A DNA stretch of 64,000 bases from Trametes villosa (taxonomy: Eukaryota > Basidiomycota > Agaricomycetes > Polyporales > Polyporaceae): positions 434,001 to 498,000 of the forward strand of contig PUDQ02000018.1 of NCBI GenBank assembly GCA_002964805.2, in the 5' to 3' direction. A program made the translations under genes and the position numbers. Positions within the stretch are counted from its first letter, which is position 1. Each line of letters begins with the position of its first letter. Below, in pieces: positions 1-11,228 of this stretch. A model generated the notes under the pieces. It was not told where the DNA came from, made no database searches, and worked only from the letters and a program-made list of their open reading frames with translations.

Positions 1-1030
1 CACGAAACCGGGCTTGTAGTGGATAGCCAGAGCTTCTTGAAACGCGTCGGCCTCGGTGCTGTAGAGCTGGCTGGTAACGTGTGCCTCGATCGTCTTTCGG
101 AACAGCGCTTCTTGTGCCTTTGTGGCTGCCACGACACTGAGGTCGTAGCCTCGAGCCGAGTCGGAGGCGTGTGCAAATCGCCAGAGGAAGTCGCACAAGA
201 GTTGTGGTTCGGCGAGGATGCTGAACTGTTCCGATACGACTGCACCCGCGCGATCCCAGCGGATGAGCCTCGCGATCTTGCCAGAGAGGGTGAGGGAGAA
301 GCAGACAAGGCGGTGTTGCCGCCCAAAGATCTGCGCGGCATATGCGACGCTCTGGCCAAAATTGTGTATAGCCCTGTCGCGAGCGGATGAATCAACGCCC
401 TCGTGCTTGCCTCCGAGGACAAATAGCCATTTCTCGCGATCTTGTTCCTTTGTCAGAGGGTCGCTCATGTAGTCATCCGAGGGCCTCGTCTTCACTTCGA
501 TGAACATTGCTGCGAAGCCCATGTCCGTCTCGTCCCATTTGCTCGCGCGACCTGCGGGGAGGCGGGGGAGGTGTATATCTGCGTAGCACAAGATGTCAGG
601 TTTTATGGAACCTGTCTTCCCGCCGCTTTCGTCCGCTCTCTCCGACGTTTCGCAAAACGTGAATCCTGGACAACGCGCCCCATGAGACTTTTCGGGATCC
701 TTGTCGAGCCGCTCGTTCAGCGCAGACACCTGGGAAACTGTCAGTTTGACAGTCAGACGCGCATGCGCAGTGCTCACGCACCAGTGGCCCGTAGAGATCT
801 TTCTCTTTTTCCGCACCCAAGATCCCGATAAACGCGTTCTTCGTCGGCGGCATCCCGCCTGGCGCGTGGGGGCAGGGCAGGAACATATCCAGGAAGTCCT
901 CTACTGGCATAGGCCCTATCGTGGTCTTCATCGCTTCCTTAGCTAGCCGCTTGTATCGGGAAGCCGCTTGTTTCCCTTCGAACCCGAACATCTGAGTGCT
1001 GTTCTCGTTCAAGGATATAGGTGCATTCAA
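1..1030 (-). CDS. FunK1 fungal-specific protein kinase, N-terminal part, cut by window edge
   Basis: The gene reads right to left and leaves the window at base 1. Exon 1 is 1030..782 (83 codons), the intron is 781..730 (GTGCGT..CCCAG), and exon 2 runs from 729 to the edge (243 codons) without a stop. Exon 1 has the family's N-terminal GPMPVEDF segment and ends at YGPL, the conserved first-intron site of this family. Exon 2 contains GARCPGFTF, MGFAAMFIEVK, the LIRWDRAGAVVSEQF segment and LLCDFLWRF, all FunK1 landmarks. An in-frame stop lies directly before the ATG at 1030, so this start is favoured. The catalytic HRD part would lie outside the window. It is closest to the gene ending at 43037 (shared MGxAA and IRWDRAGA wording). 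FunK1 kinases are expanded in mushroom-forming fungi, and their substrates are unknown. Confidence 0.85.
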
Positions 1031-1453
1031 ATGCCCTTCTCCGGGTGACTGGACGATGTCACTGGTGAAAGGGTCATATGCTTCAAGTTCTGGTTCACCG
1101 TGCTTTCAGAATGCCGTCAATACGGGCCCAACATGAGAAAATAATGAACACCACTCACGTCTTCGGCCATGCTGCATGCGATCCGGTTTACGGAGGGTGC
1201 GGCCTAGGGAGCGGATGTGTGGGGAGAGGGGGCGAGGGCGAGCGATGGAAGAAGTTCACAGACTGACTGCCACCTATCGCGCGAGGTGCTCTTCTTGACG
1301 TCGTGGATACGAGTCCCACGTACTGTATTGCCCCCCTGAGGGTGTCATGAGAGCGATAACGCGATGCATGCCCGGACCGAGGCCGGCAGCAGTTCGGTCG
1401 ACAGGCATGGGCGCCAGCATCCACCGATGCCAACATGGTCAAACGAAATCCCA

Positions 1454-1538
1454 GCTGCCTTCATACGCATCAGGCAATGTCGAGCCGTAAAGCTGAGCGA
1501 CGCTCACCTGTGAACCTTGCATCACAATACGGGCGGCG
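1454..1538. repeat. Dispersed repeat copy A, upstream of a FunK1 start
   Basis: This segment of about 85 bp matches 46497-46581 in the same orientation with some mismatches; both contain ACGCATCAGGCAATGTCGAG and end in ATACGGGCGGCG. Each copy lies upstream of a minus-strand FunK1 gene of the same subgroup (424 bp and 263 bp from the ATG). It may be a shared promoter element or residue of a duplication. Confidence 0.7.
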
Positions 1539-3284
1539 CATTCCACTGGTCAAGACGGCCATCCGCATTTTGTCCGCCGCTGCCACCCGTAAAGCGGCCG
1601 TCCTAGCCACGCTATTCTTCCCTGTGTACTTTACGTCTTACCCTCCCTTCCCTCCTCATCGCAGAGCCATTAATGTCCGACCGCTCCCCACAGGCAGCGC
1701 ACATCCTGCACTCACGCTCAGCGAACCTTGACGTAATGCGGGCGCACAGTACAACAGCGATGGCATCGCCTTCTTGTGTTCTGGGACGACCGCACACTCC
1801 CGCGTGCACGGCAGGGCGGTACCTTACTTCGCAACCCGCTCTGTGGCCGCGCACGGCAGCGAGGCCGATAGTCATTGTTGCGAAGGAGGTCCGAGGTATT
1901 GTCGCTGGGGAACCAGATGTGCACGGACGCTCTGTCTACGAAGTACCGGTTAGCCACGATGCGCGCCGAACGAGAATAGATACAACGCACGCTGCTCGCG
2001 GGGGATCTTACTAACTCAAACTCCTGTAAGGCCTTCTTGATAGAGCTGCCGATTTGGAGGCCCACTGTGCGGATGACCGCGGCGCCAGTATGCCACCGCA
2101 CATCGCGCGAATGAGCACGAGATGCTGTGATCGATTACTGCTGTGCGCAAGTGGCCCTGTTGTGCAAGCAGACCAAGGGCACATACTTCAACTTTTTGCT
2201 CTCGAGCTGGAACACTGAGACTGGACTGGCGACCAAATTACGCATCCAGGGGCGCTGCTTTTTCTGGTGCGGTCAGTGTTCTCGGCAGCGCCTTGCGTGA
2301 GTGGAACTGTGGACCGCATGGCAATCGCACAACGGCCATAGCGCCTTCGCTTCCCACAAAAAAATCTGCAAAACGGCTGAGATTGTTCGAATACTGATGC
2401 AAACTGGTGCGAGGTGATTCGGAGCGCAGGAGGAACAGCGGCTAGGAAAGACGTCCTCAACAGCTGCCAGCATCCTAAGTGCAGAAGGGTGTCATGAATA
2501 TCAATAACTCGTGCGAGTCGTGGGGGCCACTGAACACATACCTGCATGAAGTGCTCGATCCGTATTACTGGATGCTACAGCGTTCTTCTCCCTTATTTCG
2601 AGCTCCTCTCCACCGCTATCGGATACGTCTGCCCCAATAAATGGGCCGCCAGAACGCACGGCCGGACCGAGCCCTAGGAGATAGACCGGTATGATTAACA
2701 GCAGTCGTGGATCACCCAGGCCGCCCTGGGTCACAAGCCAGATCCGATTATATCGCATGTAAAGAAGAGCCTCTTCCAGAGCTCAAGGGGGTCGTCGGTT
2801 GGAGTTCAGAACCAGGTAGGGATGTGCCACGCCGTAGCCGCGGCATCGTTGAAGAGCTGCCACCCTAGAGCCTTGAATGTCTTTGAACCTGTCTTGACTC
2901 CATATTCGAGTCCATCCAGCCAAGATAGAGAGCTGAGATTCAGCGCAGAAAAGTGCAAGTGCAGGATAACGCGAGACGGGCGCAAGGGAGGAGTGCTAGT
3001 TGAGTGCTAGGACCAAGGAGCGGGAGGACGTCGAATTTACTGACCCGAGAAAGGCAAGTACCCTAACCCCAATGGTGGGTTACACACCTCCGGGCGCAGG
3101 GTCCGAGTCACCCGGTCTCTGAGTCTCTCGCTCGAGACCTTGGTCAGAACATGCTCTCAGCCCTAAACCGTGGTCGCCCAGAACATACCATCTTGCCTAC
3201 TATCGAGTCTCTGCACCTCACTGAAGTAGCATAAAGACATCTAACGTTGAAGATCCTGCTCACAAAATTGCGCCACACCACCGA

Positions 3285-3293
3285 CCATATATC
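3285..3293 (+). promoter_or_regulatory. Possible TATA box of FunK1 gene 1
   Basis: CATATATC lies about 75-80 bp before the ATG at 3368, a plausible distance for a fungal TATA box. The evidence is sequence and position only. Confidence 0.35.
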
Positions 3294-3367
3294 AGTCAGT
3301 ACTGCGCCACACGACTTAACTTGAAGGTACCTGCGCCGACAATCTGTTCTCCACGCTGCAGTATAGT

Positions 3368-5943
3368 ATGTCTGGCTTGCCCTACACTACATCTGGCGTT
3401 TACGACGTCCCCATGGCCCTCGATACCACCTTGTCGCATACCGGTGGGCTTGAGCCGGCACTGGCGATGGCGCGAAACATTAGACGTGCTCAGCAAGCTC
3501 GGGAATATATCCTGGGTCCTATGCCTACGACGGCTTTCACCGATGCGTTTTTGCCATCCGCTGCGAGCTCTAGAGCCGGCATGCTGTCGTACAAACACGC
3601 GTTCAAGGCTGTCCCACAGCGGGCGACGAATCCTGCTCAGATATACGAGCCCCTGGTGCGTAACGCGGCTTTTGTGGCTCACACTCACCGTGCTGATGGA
3701 CTAAAGGCTGCGGCCTTGAGCCGAACTTCCACGCACAAATCCCGCTGTCCGGGGCTCGTGTTCGAGAAGACCATTGAACGTAGCGTGCGTCCTTCGCTGC
3801 ACGGGTTCCTCAAGCCGCATATCTGCTGCTTCGCCGCGGAGAATGTAGAACTCGTACGGCGCGCAGACAAGAGCACCCGCGTCGAATTTGGATACGCCGA
3901 ACTCTTCATCCACGTTCATCACAACCCGTCCTGCGACTACTTCGTGGATCCCCCGCCCGACGCCGACAAGAACGCTCGCAGCGCCCACGACTTCACTCGC
4001 CATTTCGAAGAACGAGAGTACCATCTGTACGGCGAGGTTGAGAAGGCCCTCGGTCTGCACATCGCCTTCGTAACGGAGATATTCGCTCGCCAGCATCGAC
4101 TGTTCGCTTTCTCCATATCACTATCCGGCTCCTTCGCAAGGCTTTTCCGATGGGACCGTGCGGGCTGCATCGTCACCGAGGCGTTCGACATTCGAAAAGA
4201 GCCCGAGCTGCTACTAGAGTTTCTCTGGAGATTCTCTCAAGTTTCTTTCATACAGCGCGGCCACGACCCCACCGTCGAAATTGCGACGTCCCAAGAAGAA
4301 GCGCGCTTTCGAGATGCAATAATTGCGCATGCCCGCTCGCAACTGGAGGTCGGGGAGGAGGAGCTGGACAAGGCTGTCAGGGCTCATTACGAACCTGGGC
4401 ATGCAGCTGTAATTTATGTGTTTGCACAACCACCTCCCGGATCCTTTATGGTCGACGTCGCCAAGCGATTCATCGTGTCGCGTCCCGTGGTCTCGCCGCT
4501 GCGTCTCGAGGGACGCGGTACGCGTGGTTACTGGGCTTTATGCTGCGACACAGAGTCGATCGTGTTCCTCAAGGACACATGGCGTACCGACTCGATCAGT
4601 GAGTTGGAGGGGGATGTTGTGGAGCGTCTCAACCAGCTTTCCGTGCGTAACGTGCCGCATGTTGTGACACACGGCGACGTCCCCGACGCGGACACCACGT
4701 ATGCGGAAACAGGTGGGTCACGGTATCTCTCCACTGCCCATTCACGTCTGCTAAACACGCAGCGATCTAGGTGCTTTCTTTCAAGTCACGCAAACTGGCT
4801 ACTATGCGAAGCAAGCTTGGCGATGTCGCATCGGAGAGAGGAAGCCTCACATTACCAGGCGACAACATTACCATCTAGTCACGGATACGGCTGGCTACGG
4901 TCTCACCACTATCCAAGGGACGCGAGAGCTGCTGCACGCGACACACGACGCATTTACAGGTAAGTCTCCTGATAATACACCGCCGTCAGCTGATGGACAT
5001 CGCAACGACTCACTGTAGCGATGAGAGATGCACTCTCGAAGGACTCCCGCATACATAGAGACCTTAGCGTGGGCAACATCATCCTGATGAAAGAGCCCGG
5101 GAGCGCTGTCCGGAAGGGGTACCTCATTGATTGGGAGGCCTCTGATCACATCGACGAGGGCGGGGACGCGAAGCATTCGGGGCGCGCGGTAAGTCGCGGC
5201 GTTGTTCTCATTCGAACGTCCCCTGATCCGCGACGAAGGGCACTTGGGACTTCATGTCCATCCGGATGCTAGACCATCGAGAGCTAGACAGCAAACAGAC
5301 CTTTAAGGACGACATGGAGTCCCTTCTCTACGTCGTGTTCTACTGCGCCTTGCTCTACCTGGCCCATGACGTCGACCAGGCCGATCTCACCGAAACCGTT
5401 CAGGAATTCTTCCGCAGGCAAAGCCGTCGCGGCGTCGTAACCTGGGGCGGCATGGGCAAGAAGGACAATGCCCGGGAGCGTCTGTACATGCGGCGCATCC
5501 ACTTCCGCAGCGCCGCCCTCCAGGAGTGGCTCGCGACCGCTATGAACTACTTCTCGCCGCTCCCAGCCGACGCGGAGAAATACCGAGACATGTGGGACGC
5601 CGCTCACCTCGACGCGTTCTGGTCCGAGGTCCTGGAGAGCCGAACGCTGGAGTACGACGATCGCGTCGTGCACGAGCTTGCCCGCGACAGCCAAGACTAC
5701 CTAGAGGCAATGCAGACGACCCCCCGCGTTACCGCCTTCGATGTCCTGCCCAGGTTGCGGAGGCGCCTTCAAGTCGAGGGCGGAGACGAAGCCGGGCCGA
5801 GCCAGAAGAAAGCACGCCACGACGGACAGGAAACGGAGCTCCCTGCCGCACAGGTCGAGCGTAAACACGCGCACAGCAACTCTTCTGCAGGAGTAGCCCT
5901 TCGACGGAGCAAGCGGATTCGCAGTCGCCAGAGTCGCCTATGA
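3368..5943 (+). CDS. FunK1 fungal-specific protein kinase (gene 1)
   Basis: Five exons: 3368..3655, 3707..4712, 4771..4959, 5019..5188, 5239..5943. They sum to 2358 nt, 785 residues, with every junction in phase. The N-terminus has YDVPMALD and the family segment GPMPTTAF. The core shows RCPGLVFEKT, FRWDRAGCIVTEAFDI, and FLKDTW (a candidate ATP-binding lysine). The fourth exon carries the catalytic loop IHRDLSVGNIIL, followed by LIDWE, which is the FunK1 replacement for DFG. The fifth exon has DDMESLLYVVFYCALLYLAH and ends in a basic tail (RRSKRIRSRQSRL), possibly nuclear. Intron 1 (51 nt) is a multiple of three without a stop, so it could be read through. The next gene is a tandem paralogue with the same exon sizes. 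Family membership is certain; the cellular role is unknown. Confidence 0.93.
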
Positions 5944-6321
5944 GCTCCGGCAGGTTTTGTTGGCGGCGGCAACCGCGACCAACTCGTCACTGCAGCTCCG
6001 GATGGCAAGGGAATATCATTCAGCCCTTGATATGTATGTCGCGTTGCTTTTGTACGCCCAACGAAGCTGTCTTGAATGTACTCGGGCCATGACAGTGCAT
6101 GATGCGTGAACTCAGGTCGTTTCGCTGTCGCTGAATGTATGGTCCATACGTTAACTGATGAGTACTATTATACCAATAACACATCTGAAAGCGCCCAGCT
6201 TGTGGCGCTCTTGAAGCTTTGAAGTTCAAGGGCGCTCGGAAGGTTGCCGCGGTCCGCTCAGTACCGCATGATTCCGGGACACTCTCTCTCCGTTTCACCC
6301 TCTCAACTCGCACTATTCACC
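5944..6321. promoter_or_regulatory. Spacer between tandem FunK1 genes
   Basis: These 378 bp separate the stop of gene 1 from the start of gene 2 and must hold the 3' end of one and the promoter of the other. I see no gene and no clear TATA box. Confidence 0.5.
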
Positions 6322-8988
6322 ATGCCTGGCGTGTATAACGTCCCTATGGCTCTCGACCTCACGTTATCTCACACTGAGGGGCTTGAGCCGGCATTAGCAA
6401 TGGCGCGGAACCGGAAACGCGCAGAACTGGCACGCCAGTATATTCTAGGTCCTATACCTGGAACAGCTTTCATGGACATGTTCGTGCCGCTGGACGAGGA
6501 CGACAGAGGCGGCCAAATGACATCTAGAAACGCTTTCAAGGCCGTACCGCAGAGCGCGGAGAGCCCGGCACAGATATACGAGCCCTTGGTTTGTCTTGTC
6601 CCCGGTGCCAGTGGCGTATGTTTCTCGCGCTCATGAATCACTACTAGGCCGCAGCTCTGAATCGGACATCCAAGCGAAAAGCACGTTGTCCGGGGTTCAT
6701 ATTCGAGAAGACCATCGAGCGTAGTGTGCGCCCTCTACGGCTGGGGTACACTAAGCCGCACATATGCTGTTTCACTATGGAGAATGCGGAAGAAGTACGA
6801 CGCGCGGATTTGCGCAGCCGCGCCGAGCTCGGATACGCCGAACTCTTCATTAACGTCAATCCTGATCCATCCTGCGACTTCTTCGTAGATCCCCCGGAGG
6901 ACGTCACTCTACAGGCTCGCAGGTCCCACGAGTTTCTACGCCAGTTCGGTGCCGAGGAAGACGCCCTATATGACAAGGTCGAGAGGGCCTTCGGCTTGCA
7001 CATCGCCTTCGCACTGGAGGTCCTCGCTCGCCAGCATCGGCTCGTCCTCTTCTCCATTTCAATGTCCGGCTCCTTCGCGAGGCTGTTTCGATGGGACCGT
7101 GCAGGCTGCATCGTGTCGGAGGCGTTCGACATCCGAGAACGACCCGAGTTGCTCCTCGACTTCCTCTGGAGATTCTCGCAGGTATCCTTCATACAGCGTG
7201 GCTACGATCCTACTGTCGCTGTCGCTACGTCACAGGAGGAGACGCGCTTCCGGGACGCAATCAAGGCACATGTTCGCTCGCAACTCGACGCCGTGGACGA
7301 GGAGCTGGAAAAGGCAGTAAGAGCACATTACCAACCAGGGCATACGTCCGTAGTCAATGTGTTCTCCCCCGACCCCGTGGAACCTGGGCGAGAAGGCCCT
7401 GCCAGGCGTTTTGTTGTGTCTCGGCCCGTTGTCTCACCACTGTACCTTGAGGGTCGCGGCACTCGCGGATTCTGGGCTATGTGCTGCGAGACCGGAAGGA
7501 TCATGTTCCTCAAGGATACATGGCGCACCGACTCAACGAGCGAGGCGGAAGGAGACATCTTAGGGCGCCTCAACGACGTCGGCGTGCGCAACGTACCGCT
7601 GCTGGTCATACATGGTGACGTACCCGAAGATCTAGCAACGCACCAGCGAATAGGTCTGCATTCCCTCCTCTCACCTGTGCAATCCGCTAAAGGGTATCGT
7701 GATGTTGCCAGGCGTCTGTTTCCAACTCACTCAGACAAGCTACTTTGCGATGCAGCCCTGGATGTGCCGCGTGGACAAGAAATTCAATCATATCAGCAGG
7801 CGACAACACTATCGTCTGGTCACTGATACGGCGGGCTATGGTCTCAACACTATCCGAGGGACGCAGGAGCTATTGCACGGCACGTACGACGCGTTTACCG
7901 GTGAGCCCTCTATGGGACGCCATCGCTTCCGATCGACACTTAAATTACTCATGACAGCGATGAGAGATGCGCTCTCGAAGGACTCCCGTATACATAGGGA
8001 CCTTAGTGCGGGCAACATCGTCTTAGTGCAAGAGCCCGGAAAGGCCATCCGTACGGGATATCTTATCGACTGGGAGGCTTCTGATCGTGTCGACGATGGT
8101 GGTGAAGCGAAACGCCCAGGACGTGCGGTAAGTGACTGCGCTCCTTAGCGTTGAACACCTCCTTATACATACATAACCAAGGGGACGTGGGACTTCATGT
8201 CCATCCGAATGCTCAGGCAGAACGGGGCGAGCAGCAAGCATACGTTCAAAGACGACATGGAAGCGATGCTATACGTTGTGTTCTACTGTGGCCTCCTCTA
8301 TCTCGCCCACGACTGCACGATGCAGACTCTTACCAGCACCATCCAGGAGTTCTTTCGCACTTGCAGCAAATCGGACGGGATCACCTTCGGAGGCAGCGGG
8401 AAGATAGCGAACGCCGACTGGCGTATGTTCACGGGGCCGGTCCATTTCCGCAGTGCCGCTCTCCAAGAGTGGCTCGCGACGGTCACGGAGTACCACTCGC
8501 CACCGCCGGAACTCGCGGAGAAGTATGAAGGAATGTGGGACGCTGGCCACCTCGACGCATTCTGGTCCGATTTCCTGCAGACTCGCGCGCTGGACTCCGA
8601 CGATCGCGTCGTTCACAGACTCTCCCGCTCCGGCCTTTACGACTTGAAATCTCCCCCGACGACGCCTAGCACCCCTCCTGATTACGAGCCTGCGGTGCGC
8701 CGGAAACGCTACTGCGAACCGGCCGAGCGCGATAATGCCACTGAAGGTGGGCCGAGTGTGAAGAATCCTCGTCATGACGATCCGGCGGTGGCTCTTGCCG
8801 CCTCCCCTACCTCTCCTGTGCAGGTGCGCGGACAGCCTCTCACAAATTCAGGGGGGGCGCATCGGCGAAGCGAGCGTATCCGTAACCGGCGGAGTCACCT
8901 CGGGCCTCCAGCGGGTTCTGCAGTCACTACCTCAGTCAACATCACATCGTCGGGTACATTTCGCCACGCACCGCGCAGGCGGCTGTAG
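6322..8988 (+). CDS. FunK1 fungal-specific protein kinase (gene 2)
   Basis: Five exons: 6322..6588, 6648..7653, 7712..7900, 7958..8127, 8182..8988, giving 2439 nt and 812 residues, all in phase. The start at 6322 (CACCATGCC) was chosen over an in-frame ATG at 6244 because the protein then begins at the same place as its tandem neighbour (VYNVPMALD). Landmarks are GPIPGTAF, ARCPGFIFEKT, FRWDRAGCIVSEAFDI, MFLKDTW, catalytic loop IHRDLSAGNIVL, and LIDWE. Exons 2, 3 and 4 have exactly the same lengths (1006, 189, 170) as in gene 1, so the pair arose by tandem duplication. The last exon is longer than in gene 1 and ends in a poorly conserved Ser/Arg-rich tail. An intact kinase of unknown substrate. 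Confidence 0.93.
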
Positions 8989-9236
8989 ATGGTATGACTC
9001 GGGCATCCAGACTGGCACCGGTACGTGCGGTACTCGCTTAGGTTTCCACTTCAGGTGCATATACTTGCGCAACGCACCTGTCTGGGGGAGACCATTCGCA
9101 GTACCACAGTGTTACTATCTTGCCTGTTGCTCATAACAATGATTCCCACAATGTTTTTAGCTGTAGTACGTATGCAGAGAGATGCAAATTTGTCGTAGCA
9201 CGCGCTGTCTCCTAACCTGACCCCTACTACGATGAC

Positions 9237-10725
9237 TCATTGGCACTGCGAAGCTGTCAGCACACAACGGGGCGTAAGTATAGTGAAGAAATGTACCTGG
9301 TAGTAGTACGGGGGCGAGACCGCCTTGCAAACGAAGGGGCTGGCGCAGACGGTGGGTCCAGTGTAGCCATTACCTGAGGACGACGCGAGACACGACTGTC
9401 AGGGCGGTCCTTCATTTGCAGGAGAAATATGGGATCACGTACCACCACATTGAGCGTACTGGCTCTGGAGCGGGCCGGTCGCGCTGCTCGTGCTGCTCGC
9501 GACGGGGGTGCTCACCGGGGCGGAGGTCGGCGGGGCGGTGGGGGCGACGGTCACTGGCGACGAGGCGGGCGGCGCGGGCGAGGACGCCCCGGAGCCGATG
9601 GCGGTCGTGATCGGGCCGTTCTCGATGAACACGCCGCTGATGTACCAGTCCTCGGGCTGCGCGGTGTTGACGATGCGGAGCACGCCGACGTGGAAATCCT
9701 CGGAGTTGGTCGACGTCGAGGCGGGGATGTTCGCGGCGACCTTCACGAGCGGGTCCCCACCAGTGGATGCCCAGAGGCCGACGGTGCCCGCGGAGAACTA
9801 GACGCATTATCAGCGGGACGTGCTGTGGAGGGACTATTTTGGCGGACGTACATCGATGTCGTATGCGAAGTTGTACCATGTCCCGGGGACGAACGCGGTG
9901 CTCCACTTCGGCTGGCCACCGACGTGCCACTCAAGGTCGGTCGGGTTGGGCCCAACACCGTACTTGAGCTGCGAAGAGGGTCAATATAAGCAAGATTGAG
10001 GTCGGGAAGCGGCCTTACCTCCGTGAAGTGCGACTCGAAGAAGAGGATCTGGTGCTCCAGGGTAGACTGTAGGTTGACACGAGTAAGTATATGGTATCAT
10101 ACACGAGAGAAAGCGAAAGACGAACGTCAGGGAGGTTGGTGGTCGGGTGCGAGATCGAGAAGTGGTAGAACAGGTTGCCCTGGCCGAGGTTCGCCTTCGT
10201 CTGCGGGATGAGCTCTGCACTGCACATCATGTCAGATTGCTCTCCGCAGGACGCAAGCTGGAAGCACGAACCGCTCCATCTGCGAGTTCCATGTCGCGGT
10301 GGAGTCGATGGTCACCCTGAGGCCGTGTGTCTCAGACGTGTCCGCCGGGTTCTTGAAGCCGGGGTCGAGAGCGAGGTAGTGCGACGTGGGCTGGCTGCCG
10401 TGGATGTACTACACACCAGTCGTCAACAAGCGGGAACCAACACGCAGAACTTGAGGTTAGTACCCATTGGTAGGTGCCAACTTGGTTCGCCCAAGACCCT
10501 GCATAGTATTGTGAGTGTCCGTGCAACGTACGGAGCTCCAAACATACTCACACTTGTCGAAATCAGCTGCCGTTTGGAAGGAGTTGAAAGAGCCTGCAAG
10601 GAATGAGCGTTCAATGCCATGGTTAGATATTCATCGACGTCCTCGCACTCACCATCCCAGATCTTGGTCCCCGCGCGAGCGGCACCGAAAAACGCCAAAG
10701 TCGAGAGAATAGCCCGGGAGATCAT
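9237..10725 (-). CDS. Secreted GH131 beta-glucanase with C-terminal CBM1
   Basis: Ten exons: 10725..10653, 10593..10552, 10498..10464, 10408..10272, 10219..10126, 10066..10019, 9968..9852, 9797..9443, 9373..9297, 9245..9237. They sum to 987 nt, 328 residues, with all phases closing. Residues 1-18 are a signal peptide (MISRAILSTLAFFGAARA). The catalytic domain shows IWDGSFNSF, DKWSWANQVGTYQW, HYLALD, TWNSQMERAELIPQT, LEHQILFFESHFTELKYG and PEDWYISGVFIENGP, the signature wording of GH131 (beta-1,3/1,6- and 1,4-glucan-active enzymes of fungi). A Ser/Thr/Pro/Ala linker leads to a CBM1 with QCGGNGYTGPTVC, four cysteines and the end YYYQCQ. The last cysteine is on a 9-nt final exon. The product is probably extracellular and cellulose-bound. 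An AA9 monooxygenase was considered but its metal-site N-terminus is absent. Confidence 0.92.
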
Positions 10726-10780
10726 ATTGCAGCGCAAGTTTTGAAGAGCAAGCCACGCACCCCCGAGCGCATGCTCGTCC

Positions 10781-10790
10781 GTATATATAC
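10781..10790 (-). promoter_or_regulatory. TATA box of the GH131 gene
   Basis: GTATATATAC lies about 55-65 bp upstream of the ATG at 10725 on the minus strand, a good core-promoter position for a regulated secreted enzyme. Confidence 0.55.
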
Positions 10791-11228
10791 TCACTTGCGG
10801 ATAAAAGTGCGAGAGGCACGACGTCGCTGGGCGTACACCCGCCGCCAGCGAGGATTGGCCGCCGGGCGTGCGGGGAAAAACGTCGGGTGCAGTGAGCGCG
10901 GAGAAAACGAGCCGCATGATCACGCCCGCCAGCGTGCAGAAAGCGACGCGCGGGGGCGCGCTGGCGCACAACTCAGTCCACGGGGGCGCGCTCGGGAGAA
11001 TCATGGATATTCCGAAGTGGATTAAACTGGTACAGAGGGTATGTCTTCCGGGGTATGGACTATCGTCGCGGGGCGTGCCGCGGGGCCCTATAGAGCACAA
11101 GAGAAACGCGGGGAAGCGGGGCAACTGAAGGGATAAGTTAGGTGTGCGCGTGCGCGCGTCCGGCGTGATCTCGAGTCTCGGGCGGGCAGCACGCAGCAGC
11201 ATCGTCATACGGGTCGTCGCGGTCGTGA
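10791..11228. promoter_or_regulatory. Intergenic region upstream of GH131, 3' flank of the CSC1 gene
   Basis: About 440 bp without a supportable gene. It should contain the GH131 upstream control region and the 3' untranslated part of the CSC1-type gene. Confidence 0.5.

Larger units (their letters stand above)
1031..3367. other. Intergenic region between two divergent FunK1 genes, with decayed coding traces
   Basis: I see no intact gene in these 2.3 kb. On the minus strand, 2760..2501 reads as a 70-odd residue stretch with one hydrophobic segment (LLLIIPVYLLGLG) and ends at a good donor (GTATGTG), with a possible acceptor near 2475. This may be the remnant of a spliced gene, but I cannot name it. 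Bases 1454-1538 resemble 46497-46581, see the repeat entry. Confidence 0.5.

Noticed and set aside
9237..10725. AA9 lytic polysaccharide monooxygenase as identity of the CBM1 enzyme
   Set aside because: No His directly after the signal peptide and no second metal-site His; the sequence follows GH131 throughout.
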